Part shown: one piece after another, positions 43,984 to 53,509 of the stretch
Layout: every line of letters starts with the position of its first letter
Position numbering within the stretch: the stretch's first letter is position 1
Assembly (NCBI RefSeq): GCF_000711695.1
Contig: NW_013547004.1
Coordinates: 124,001-188,000, forward strand
From: Tilletiaria anomala UBC 951
Taxonomy: Eukaryota; Basidiomycota; Exobasidiomycetes; Georgefischeriales; Tilletiariaceae
DNA length: 64,000 bases
Reading direction: 5' to 3'
Position numbers and translations under genes: made by a program
Notes under the pieces: generated by a model
Told to the model about the DNA's origin: nothing
Seen by the model: only the letters and a program-made list of their open reading frames with translations
Databases searched by the model: none

Positions 43984-46026
43984 ATGTTCGTCGCTTCGAC
44001 CTTGTACAACTATGGTATGTTGTGGCTCAACGTGCCTGCCACATATTGTTGTTCCTCGATGGTTCCTGATGATTTCCTATTTCATGATGCATGATTTCAG
44101 CGACGAGGCCCGGTACTGCCCCCGGTGGCGATGCAGCAACCACAACCTTTTCGGCTTCGGCTGGCACACTGGACCCCAAACACGCACGCGTCAAGCGCAA
44201 CCCCAAGAAGCGGCTCTCGAGCGCCAATGGCGCGGCATCGCCTTCGCCTACATATGGCTCCGGTATGCTGGAGTCCGAGCAACCGTCCTCTCTGTTGGCC
44301 TCATACGCCTCCGTCGCCGCGAATGGCTGCGCAGCCGGAGGAGCAAACGAGACGTCGGCGGAAGCGGAGGTCAGGCGCAAGAGAGAAGCAGCAAAGCAGG
44401 TAAAGGTCGCCGTTATCGACGAGATCCTCAGACAGGATGATCTGTACAAACTGCTCGATGTACCACGGAAAGCCAAGACGGATGAGATCCGCCGAGGGTT
44501 TTTGCGCCGAAGCAGGCTTTGCCATCCAGAGTGAGAAGCCTGTTTGTAAAGCGCACGAACGGCGCAACTGGGTCTGACGCTTCAACCACACCCCGCAGCA
44601 AATTTCCGGACTACCCTGCATCAACCATGGCCTTTCAGAAAATCAGCTTTGCCTACGAGACCCTGTCCAAGCCTTCCTCTCGGCGCATCTACGATGTGTC
44701 TGGTCGCACCGACTTTGCAGCATCGATGAACCACGCCGCTGCCGCCGATGGCGCTGGGACCAGCGGCACGGCTGCCACAGGCGTCGGCGTTCACGACGAA
44801 GCACTCAACGGCGTGCTGTACAGCGTCTTTTGCGAGTTCATGGAGGGAGACTTTGAGATGGTCCGCGTCTTGGTCAACGCGCTCAATGAAGGGAATCCTG
44901 GATTGGAACTCGGGGACGATGCTGTGGAGAACTTGGAAGGCGCGTTCCGTCGGTTGCAATCGGCTGTCCTAAGTGAGCAGGCTTTCGCGTGTCTTCTTCA
45001 AATCATCAACTCTGCTCACCTCAGGATACCTGACCCTTCTCATACATAGCCGGGAGAAAGTATTTGTCCATCATTCGTTTCGAGTTGATCAGGCTTTACG
45101 AGATCCAGCACTCCCTTCGACAGCTCTCCTATTTTGACATATTCGGTCGTCTGCGCCTCACGCTCCAGCTTGCACGTGTCACACTCAGCATTCCCATGGC
45201 CATTGACCAGGCGATGCTCGCACCCGGCGAGAGTACGCAGCAGGCAGGTGCAGCTACTGCGGACTCCGCAGCTGGTGCTCCAATGTCAGCAGCAGGACCA
45301 GAGATGCAAGCTGATTGTGCAAATACAAGTGCCGTGCAGTCGAGCGAGAGCGAAACGTACAGCGAGAGTGAGAGTGAGAGTGAGAGCGAGAGCGAATCGG
45401 GGGACATGTCGCACGATGAGGCGAGCTACGTCAGCGCCAGCGACGACTCAGCGGCTACAGGTAACAAGTCGAGCCATTCCAAGAGGACTTTGACCGATTA
45501 CACAAACGGCAGCGGACACCAGGCTCAACGTGTCCAGCAATCAGACCGCCTCCGGCGCCGCCATGGTCATCGTCACGCACGCAGTACCCACCGACGCCGC
45601 TCACGTGCATGCTGCAACGCAATGCATCAGCCGACCGACTTTGGCATGGCGCCCGAAGACGCGAACGGCAGCAGCGACGAGGATGGGCATGGCGGTGCTG
45701 TCGTTCGGGACGCGCAGGCTGCGCGTGAAGCGAGAGCGGCTGCAAAAGAAGCGCAGCGAGCACGCAGAGCGATGCGCCGCGCCGAACGCCGCGCGCGGCA
45801 GCGACGCGGGCACTTGGAGGCGAGTGAGAATGGCAGTGCTGATGTGAGCGGGGCGCACAGTTCCAGAGCAAGCGTGGATCCAAAAGGTGCTGCAGTCAAT
45901 CCGGCGGGAAACAGGACAGGCCTCTTGGGGTCTACTGGCCGCGGACTTCTTAAGGGCGTCGTCACGTTGCTTGAGACTTCCGAGGGTTGGGTGCCAGGTG
46001 GCAGGCAAAATGCTGAGCAGGGTTGA
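43984..46026 (+). CDS. DnaJ (Hsp40) domain protein
   Basis: Exons 43984-44014, 44101-44530, 44599-44972 and 45050-46026; 603 residues. J-domain proteins stimulate Hsp70 ATPase. Seen: a Pro/Ala/Thr-rich N-terminus, then the J domain (about residues 117-180) DDLYKLLDVPRKAKTDEIRR, with the catalytic HPD formed across intron 2 (CAT CCA GA|C), and AFQKISFAYETLSKPSSRRI. After it come a helical region and YLSIIRFELIRLYEIQHSL with LRLTLQLARVTLSIPMAIDQ, resembling the C-terminal part of Caj1/Djp1-like J proteins (by eye). A SESESES-type acidic repeat and an Arg/Ala-rich basic helix (RAAAKEAQRARRAMRRAERR) follow. No Gly/Phe or zinc-finger region, so class C. The start is uncertain: 43984 (MFVASTLYNY, then gtatgt) or the ATG at 44091. 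Confidence 0.82.
45361..45396. repeat. GAGAGT/GAGAGC repeat coding for Ser-Glu
   Basis: Tandem hexamers in the last exon of the DnaJ gene encode an acidic Ser-Glu run, a possible casein kinase II target (inference). Confidence 0.85.
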
Positions 46027-46388
46027 GCGCTCGCTCACGTCACTCAGTCCTTGGCACAGCGGTTCGGAGTAGCCTTGTCACTTTCATTCGGAGCAGTACA
46101 GCACTTTCATATCCTTTTTCTAGAACAAGGTTGGGCGGACCGGCGGACTCTTTTCATCAACTTAAGGGCATAGCAAGACACGACACATCCATCAGCATTC
46201 ACTTTGTACTCTTTGTTCACCTGTTTTAGATACCCGGGCATTCTAGATCACAATCTTTGAATGGCAGTCGAACACGGCGAAAAAGAAGTCGCAAGCCACA
46301 TGATATCTTCACACGTGAAAGTACAGGGTCGGTACTGTGGAACGCGATTCAAATTGGGCTACAGCGACCTGCATTGGATGCGAGGCGC
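46027..46388. other. Intergenic between convergent DnaJ and RPS20 genes
   Basis: About 360 nt of 3' flanks. No gene seen. Confidence 0.5.
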
Positions 46389-46939
46389 TCAAGCGTCGAT
46401 CATGGTGACCTCGACCTCCACACCAGGCTCCAGGGAGATACGAGTCTAGAATGATGCAAAAGAAGGGGTCGATTCAGCTTCTCATTTGCATAGGGAAACC
46501 TTTAACCTGGCATATCCAGCAACTCACGATCTGCTTGACAATCTCCGAGGGGCTGTGGAGGTCGATGAGACGCTTGTGGATCCTGAGCTCAAACCTGTCC
46601 CAGGTCTTGGAGCCTTCACCACAGGGCGACTTGCGCACCGTGTGGCTGAGGACCTTTGTGGGAAGGCGGACAGGGCCCTTGACGTTCAGCTGCTTGTCCT
46701 TGGAACGCGAGATGAGGTCGGCGCAGACTGTGTGACAGAAGATATTGCCAGAGATTCAGCATCCGCGCTCAAGGCAGACGTCATATGTGCAGCTCCTCCA
46801 CGTGAGGCCATGATCTGAGAGGAAACGTACCCTTCTCGAGGTTCTTGACATTGCGGCTGGTCAGGGTGATCCTGATCTTGTGGATCTTCTGGGAAGGAGC
46901 GCCGGCATCGACGTCCTTGTCCTTGGCGACGTAACTCAT
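46389..46939 (-). CDS. RPS20: 40S ribosomal protein uS10 (S20)
   Basis: Exons (minus) 46939-46831, 46727-46528 and 46445-46389; 121 residues, normal for eukaryotic S20. It sits in the head of the small subunit near the mRNA entry. Seen: [19 protein letters not shown], then [60 protein letters not shown], and the last exon [16 protein letters not shown]. All joins restore conserved sequence exactly ([11 protein letters not shown] is near invariant). Introns are 103 and 82 nt. The start [13 protein letters not shown] has an aacaaaATGag context. The gene is divergent from the 158-residue unknown gene, about 600 nt between starts. Several small plus-strand frames over it are antisense shadows. 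Confidence 0.97.
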
Positions 46940-47545
46940 TTTGTTGGCGGTAAAGAAAAAAGAGACAGCGGTGACCAAGGTAACCTGTACGAGCTGTAGC
47001 CTTTGCTGCTTGCTGACTGGTTAAGGGGCACAGATGGTGGAGTGAAAGAGGAATGAGGTGAAAAAAGTCGAGGTTCCATGGACCCACGAAGGAGCAACCA
47101 GTGCGTCGGTCACGTGTGCGCTTGGGCGGAATCAAGCCAGCGAGCTTTTCCGCCGCAGCAGGCAAATTGCCTAACCAACGGCTTGGACCGATTCGCACAA
47201 CGGAACTCGGAACAGCGACGGCATTTGCACAAGCCTTCTCCGGCCTTCCCCCTCGCCTGTGCGACTTGCAGAGTGGCACGTGCAGGCAGCTCGTCTGTGT
47301 CTAAGGCGGTGCTTCTTCCAGAGCTTTCTGTTCGCCTGACGTCTAGGTGCATCTTGACTTTGGGCTGTCAAAGTCAAGCTTCGAACCTGCCCAACCGATG
47401 ATACAACTATCTGTTCAATCTCCACCATACCTTCTCCTATTAGGGTGCTCTTTGGGACAAGTATAGTCCTTTGCCTCTTCGTTTCACACACCCTCGATCG
47501 CAAGTACCTGCACATAAACCCCTGCGAGCAAGCATTTAAGCAACC
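46940..47545. other. Divergent promoter region, RPS20 / unknown helical gene
   Basis: About 600 nt between two start codons. The RPS20 leader is pyrimidine-rich on the minus strand next to the ATG, typical of ribosomal protein genes. No other gene seen. Confidence 0.5.
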
Positions 47546-48232
47546 ATGTCCACCGTTCTGTCCGACTTCAATCACTCGCTCCAGCAAACGCTGCAGGAGG
47601 TTCGTACCCGTGGACTCGCCGACGAGTGCATGACGTGCGACGACAGATGATGATACCCTGATGCGACGAATATATATGGTGGACATCTTATTACAGCTGC
47701 AAAACATTGTCACGGCTGCTAGCGCTATTATCGACGAGGCGCAGCGCATTGGCGACGAAGAGAAGGTTAAAGCTCAATTTGCTAATGTGCGTTCACTTGG
47801 ACCATGTCGCGCTTGAATTTCTAGAATAGTGCGCGTGTTATATAGACGTACTGACCGGCCGTCAATCTTTCTGTCCACTGCTATGCTGGACACTTCCAGG
47901 CCGAAAACGGCGCACAACAAGCCATCGACGCCTTCCACCAGCAGCTCAAGGCGTCGGAGGAGAAGCTGATGAAGGACCCTTCTTCCGAAGGCTCTGTCAG
48001 CGCTCGCGTCAAGCAGATTGTGCGTACATTCCAAGACGGTCTCGGGGCGCTGAAGAAGGAGGTGCTGGACCGTTACCCGGACCGGAAGAGCGCGTTCGTC
48101 ATGCAGCTCTCTGATGTCGGCAAGAGGCTCGAGAACTTCTTGGATGTCGTCAGCAAGGCGTACGACCAGGATGTCAAGTCGCAGAAGAAGCTTGTCCAGA
48201 AGACCGTCAAGGACATCCAGTCGAGCAAGTAA
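47546..48232 (+). CDS. Small alpha-helical protein, unknown function
   Basis: Exons 47546-47599, 47697-47786 and 47900-48232; 158 residues. I do not recognise the family. It looks almost entirely helical and amphipathic, with no membrane segment or signal peptide: MSTVLSDFNHSLQQTLQE, LQNIVTAASAIIDEAQRIGD, then ENGAQQAIDAFHQQLKASEE, VKQIVRTFQDGLGALKKEVL and a basic C-terminal helix (SQKKLVQKTVKDIQSSK). The pattern suggests a coiled-coil or apolipoprotein-like bundle. Both introns fall in phase 0 and the joins continue the helix pattern, supporting coding status. The first donor is gttcgt, a weaker form of the consensus. The divergent position beside RPS20 and the codon choice fit steady expression (inference). 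Confidence 0.72.
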
Positions 48233-49186
48233 ACGGGACGACGTGGTAATCACACTCTTCTTTGCGAACATCTACCAGCGCAGCTGCGCGAACTGTAGCA
48301 TCCCTCCCTCGTTGACACAAGGAATCTACAGTATTTATTGCATTGCACCAGCTAATATCGCTTGAAATCCAAGAACTAGCCCGCACTGATCAAGCACTTG
48401 TATGCGTTGGGCGTTGTAACCCGACCGTCGCAACACAAAGCACAGTTGGTCGGCTGATTGTTTGGGGTCTGCCCCGCGAATCATGACGTGTAGCACAACT
48501 CACATGAAGTGGTTTAATACTTTTATGCAACATATGCGCTCGCAGTCTCTACTGGCGCTCCTTCTCGGGATCATGACGCATTAACGATGCAAGGAGCGCA
48601 AAGTTAGAGGCAAGGGAGCTGATCCCCGTCGCCGCGTTTCATTCCGAAGTACTTTACCATCTTGATTGCACCTTTTCCTTTGCTACCAAAGATCAAAGAA
48701 CCGACATCATACGGAGTATACATTAGCGCAACTGTGGTTGGGCCATGCGCGCACGCAGCACACGTGGATCACATTCCTGACGGCGACAGCTGGTCCGTGC
48801 GAGACAGGTGCTTTTCTGCTGACCTTGATCCACTCGTCGTCCAGACTCAAAGAGAGCTCTGCTCTCTATTCCTCTTTCACACTCTTCAGGCTTTAAGGCA
48901 TCAATATGTGCTCTGATGACATTGAGTACCCAGTAAGTCAGTTCTTCAGTCCTCGTTCGCAATTTCGACTGGAACCGAAACTCAAGTGGGTGTGAAAGAG
49001 TACGCGAACACTCGAGTCGTGCAGACCCATGCTTGTGGTGATCCTAGCGGGAGCTAACGGAAGGCAAAGGGGCATTCGCAGTTGTTAGTTGTGGAACCGT
49101 GGGCTGTGCGCTGCTGAGCACGTTATGCTGTCGAGTGCCTCTAAGTGCCGGTTGTTTCTGGAGTTCCAGGGACCGAAAGGCAGCAC

Positions 49187-49202
49187 GGGGGTGGGGGGGG
49201 GG
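49187..49202. repeat. G-homopolymer tract
   Basis: Five G, one T and ten G on the plus strand, about 600 nt before the CipC-like gene. Read directly; no function claimed. Confidence 0.85.
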
Positions 49203-49681
49203 AAGAGAGCGCTGCAGCACTGCCGCAGCTGCAAAGTGCCAAAGATGCAGAAGCGCCGCCGGCAGGCATGTCGATGCGGCGCTGGCTTGAATGGGCTGTG
49301 TCAGCATGGGCCGCTGGCACCAGCCACACTGCCCCACCTCCATGCCACTGCGCCGCTTGTTTGATATACCTTCTCGAACGCTACAGGCAACACGCAGCAG
49401 CTCGCACAGGCCACCTAGCCATGAGAACTAGCCAGCACGCCTGTGAGTTAAAGGAAGTGGTGCGCTCTATTTGTGACCCAGCGGCGGACTGCTGGGTATT
49501 ATTTCAGAGTGAAGGATGCAGCTACAGAGAGAGCCTCGACCTTTGCTCGACCTGGCTTTGTGCTGTCGGCGCCCAGCCGAACTCCACTAAGCAGGCCACG
49601 CGTCCCCTTGGGAATGGTTGGGGGGTTCGCCTGACTGATGCGCACGCACCTCTTGGTGTAACGCAACCGATGGTTCCGAGT

Positions 49682-49695
49682 CGTATATATATACG
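49682..49695. promoter_or_regulatory. Palindromic TATA element of CipC-like gene
   Basis: CGTATATATATACG is a perfect 14-nt palindrome about 105 nt before the A of the split start codon, the right place for a TATA box. Confidence 0.5.
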
Positions 49696-49798
49696 GAGCA
49701 CCTTGTGCATTGCAACCACTTCACTCGCTATTCCTTGCTCCTCCTCACATCATTCACCCACCTCACGTGCAAACAAGCTTTCCACATAAACTTTCGCA

Positions 49799-50381
49799 AG
49801 TGAGTCCCCACCGACCTGTGCCCCTTGGCGACTTCTGGGGAACCTCATTTCCTTATCAACACTTGCCACTGAGCATTTGACTGACCCTGCCCTCTCCGCC
49901 GTCACAAAACAGTGGGTTTCTTCGGAGAGTCCTCTCACAACCAGGTCTACGGCGGCGAGACGCACGAGTCGAAGTTCTCCCACGAACTCATCGGCGGCGC
50001 CGCTGGCTTCGAGGCTATGAAGGCTTACGAGGACCACGAACGTCGTGAGGGCAAGCCTGTCAACCGTAAGTCTAGACACAGACGGTCTCGTTGCTTGTCT
50101 GTAAGGGGCCATCCTCTGATTTCTTCGGCCTCCTGTCTTCGTTCCTACTCATCAGATGCTCTGGCCAAGGAACTTCTGGCTGGCTTTGCAGCAGCCGAAG
50201 TCGACAAGCTGTTCGAGACAAAGTACGTGCAAATACGTCGTTCTCGCACAGATTATATATTCTGACGTCATCGTCCTCTTGCTTGCTTCACAGGGGACTC
50301 GACTTCCTTGACCGCGAGAAAGCAAAGTACCACGCTCGCCAGGAAGCTGAGCAGGCTTACGACCAGCAGTACGGTAACTGA
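49799..50381 (+). CDS. CipC-like (DUF3759) stress-associated protein
   Basis: Coding pieces 49799, 49913-50065, 50156-50222 and 50294-50381; 102 residues. The family is named after Aspergillus CipC, induced by the antibiotic concanamycin; its biochemical role is unknown. Seen: MGFFGESSHNQVYGGETHES, KFSHELIGGAAGFEAMKAYE, HALAKELLAGFAAAEVDKLF and GLDFLDREKAKYHARQEAEQ, matching the family along its whole length. The ATG is made by splicing: the leader exon ends in A (49799, cgcaA|gtgagt) and the next begins TG, completing ATG GGT TTC. No other ATG would give the conserved N-terminus. Soluble, no signal peptide. Fungal relatives are often strongly induced by stress or during infection; the strong TATA box fits inducible expression (inference). 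Confidence 0.87.
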
Positions 50382-50890
50382 GGGCTATACAGTACCTCAT
50401 CAATAATGTATGTCAAGTAATACCACAACTACTGGACTTTTTTTAGTACATGTTCGATGGCTGGCTGTACATGCACAAGCGATACTCTCATTTTCCTCTG
50501 CAACCTGTTCCGGCGTGACTTTGTGAGCATGGTTTGCCACGCTAAGATAGTGGATGATATAGGGTGCATGGCCGCAGGCAAGCTATATGTACAAATACCG
50601 TGTATGCGGAGCTGCTACCAGTACAAACTAGGTCAAGTTGAAGGGTAGGAAACAAAGATATGCAGAGATGTGCGATCGCTTCCGATCATGTTACAGCCGC
50701 TGGGCAGGCGGGAACGTGGAGTATCGATTGCATGCAGTCGCGTGTCCAGAACGGGATTCGGGAATGTTCAACTAAAATCCGAATGAAGTGTCCTGCATAC
50801 AAGAATATTACCCAGTCCGTGTCATGAGAGGACGTATTGTGCAATCCGCCCAGATGTTCGATGATGACAAGCTGCGCTTGCGTCCCTTCC
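50382..50890. other. Intergenic between convergent CipC-like and glycoprotein genes
   Basis: 3' flanks only; AT-richer than the surroundings. No gene seen. Confidence 0.5.
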
Positions 50891-52238
50891 TCACAGGAGG
50901 AAAGCCGCGAATGCGAGGCCAGCGGCGCTCAGCGCGATGACGGCCTGCGCTGGAGCAGTGACGAATCCAGACGTGTGCGTGTGAGCAGCACCGCTGTCCT
51001 TGCCCGATCCGGGGCTACTGGTGTGAGCAGCAGCACTCGCGCTGCCGCTGCTGCCACCAGTAGCGACCGCCACTGCGCCTGCAGCCTGATTCCATGTGTA
51101 CGTCACACCGCTTGAGGTGGGAGGCGATACGGTCTGGCAGTTGGACGACGAGGGCGCCGGCGGGTAATGGGACGCATCGGGTGTCGAGCTGTCGCCTTGC
51201 TGGAAGGTCGAGCCGCCCGGGTAGTGGCCCACCGGCAACGGGTCCGTGGCGTCGCAGTTCGTAAAGCCTGCGTTGGCGATGTCGTTGTCCGGCATCACAA
51301 AGACTGTGTATCATTTTGGGGGGGTCAGCTTTGCACAAACCTCAGAATCGACAAAAGGAAAGGGCCAAGATTGAGAAGTACGCACGCAACCCCATCAGGT
51401 CGTACCGGTTGTTGCAGTAGGAGTAAGAGGTCCCTGCATCACCGCTGCAGGCTCGAATACCGAAGGTGCTCTGACCAGGGATATCGCAAGAGCCAATGAA
51501 CTGGAAAAAGTTGTTGGCACCACTGATGGCCGCGCCCACTGGGTTGCCAACACCTTGTGCACCGTGGTTGTCGTACTTCGCGTGCGCACAGGGTGAGCAG
51601 AGACATCAGTCACGTGCTCTAAACACGGCGAGATGCCGAGAAAAGCAGCAATTGGGAATCACCTCGCCGCCACAGTCTTGCACGTCCAGATTCATGACTG
51701 CCGGGTTAAATGTGCCAACGACTTGAACGTAGTGATCCGTTTTCCGGAAGTGAGCGCTCGTGATGAAGCCGTCCGGCATGGGGCGCGTGCCGTTGAAAGC
51801 GTTAATGCAATATGCTACAGCATCCGCCTCCGCTTGCACCAAGTCATCCTGCACCGGGTTAGGGGGCAAGAAGAGGCTTCCAGTCGGCACACAGATGAGG
51901 CAAAGACACCGATCACGTAGTAGTGGTTCGTGAGAAGGGGATGTATTAGGCATGCACTCTTCTTCGCATGGTTGAGGCGCTTCGCCCTTGCTTCGTCACT
52001 CTCACCAAAAGTCAGTGGCTGAGTTGATGTAAGCCTGCCTGCCCATACCAGAGAGCGAGCCGGTGCCAAGACCAGCGCCAGCCCCGCTGGTGGGCGCAAC
52101 CGGCTTCCAGGTGCCAGTGGCGGCGGTGACGGTCAAGCTGGGAGCAGGGGGACCGGCGCCGCCGACTCCTTGGGCCAGCACAGGCGCCGAAGCTGCTGAA
52201 ATTACGAGCGCTACCACGGCTGCTTGAAGGAAGGTCAT
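50891..52238 (-). CDS. Secreted GPI-type glycoprotein, macrophage-activating-glycoprotein family
   Basis: Exons (minus) 52238-52006, 51876-51663, 51575-~51386 and 51304-50891, about 350 residues. Seen: a signal peptide MTFLQAAVVALVISAASAPV; a Ser/Gly/Ala linker; a Cys-rich core with DFCLFLPPN, AVAYCINAFNGTRPMPDGFI, NPVGAAISGANNFFQFIGSC, FGIRACSGDAG, SYCNNRYDLMG and FVMPDNDIANAGFTNC; a Ser/Thr-rich stretch; and a hydrophobic tail (AVIALSAAGLAFAAFLL) after small residues, a GPI-anchor signal. The order matches basidiomycete proteins annotated as macrophage-activating glycoproteins; function unknown. Oddity: no GT-AG choice joins exon 3 to exon 4 in frame. Reading a GGGG run (51390-51393) as GGG would give the expected MGC|SFVMPDN, so a one-base slip, in the gene or in the assembly, is likely. 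Confidence 0.8.
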
Positions 52239-53509
52239 GCTTGTTTGTCTCGTCAAGGTGGGGTTGGAAACACGTTTGACTTGAGAGATTCAGTGCTTCA
52301 GTCGCAAACAGCGATCCTGTGACGCCAATGGATCGACGTGCGCTCCAAATTGAATGGGATGAGAAGAGGGGGCACAACGGGGTCTGTAGAAAAAGTGAAC
52401 CAGATGCAGGTTTGCTCGCAGAATGACACGAGCTTGACGGACAGTAGATCGTGAAGACGTAAAGACACCAGGGTGTGCTTAGGTTTGCGAGGCTTATACT
52501 TTGCAGCCTGGCGGCTGAGGAGGCGAAAGCATGCTTTACTTTGTTTGGTGTTGTTGGGGGACCTGCAAAGATGTTGTTGGTTCGAGCTTTTTTTTTGCTG
52601 TGCACCGTGATTCCAGCCGCTGGGTTTGACTACGAACCCCCAAAAAGAAAGAATACGCCCCTGCGCGGTCCACCGCAGACGCACGCCTCAAGTCGTGTGA
52701 CACTCGTCGCTCGCCTCCACCAGACCTACACACGAAGACACCTTGAACCCTGATGGCAGCGCAACAGTTCATGCAGATTCGAAGGGCACGTGTCATTGCA
52801 AGGCACACTTGAATGGTGTAATGTAAGATAGATGGGTTACAAAAAGCTAGGGAAAGGTCTCGAGTCGCTGTTACACCCACGGCGGATGTTACCGAGAGAG
52901 GTTCACTCAAAAGTGGAACTCCAGTCTCGACCACGAACAGACCACCCCAGATGTGGACCAAAACGGCAATCAGCGCTATACTCGGTCCAAATGCCACCTC
53001 GTCCCTACATTGACACTCTCATGGGCTTTACTGATCTCACAAATCTACCGAAGGTCAAACCCTTGAGCTGACCGCTTTGCTATACTTGCACTTTGCTTCG
53101 CTACACACGTCGGCTTGCCAGCAGTAATGTGAACCCGTCCTGGACGCGCGGCACGGGCCCAACGCGCGTGACAAGGCAGTGTCTCTACCGACATAATCGG
53201 GTTGATGCATTGTCCGGTGGCACTATTATGCAAGTCCAGCAGGGCGTGAATGTTCGATCAAAAGCCTCTGTCCTAGACGTTCCGCCGCTTTCCAGACCTT
53301 GCGGCTTGCTAACGAGGCCGTATGCAGCGGTCCATTCATCTCGCTCGAAATGCTTCCCTGTGTCCTCCTGTCACACGCGAATGCTGCTGATGCGTACAAA
53401 GAAAATGTATATGCTGTGGATCCGTTGCAAAGGGATTAAGCCTACAGTACGGACAGGCGCTTGGGGCGATGCTGCGCACAGCTTACCTGCCACGGCAAAG
53501 GCGGAGCGG
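52239..53509. other. Intergenic, 1.3 kb
   Basis: Promoter of the glycoprotein gene (-) on the left and 3' flank of the Chs4 gene (-) on the right. No supported gene. Confidence 0.5.

Larger units (their letters stand above)
48233..49798. other. Intergenic, 1.6 kb, upstream of CipC-like gene
   Basis: No firm gene. A mini-frame ATG at 48906 followed by gtaagt leads nowhere. A G-rich run (49187-49202) and a palindromic TATA element (49682-49695) are present. Confidence 0.5.

Noticed and set aside
48906-49100. Mini-exon MCSDDIEYP followed by gtaagt
   Set aside because: Good donor, but joining to the best downstream acceptor hits a stop after about a dozen codons.
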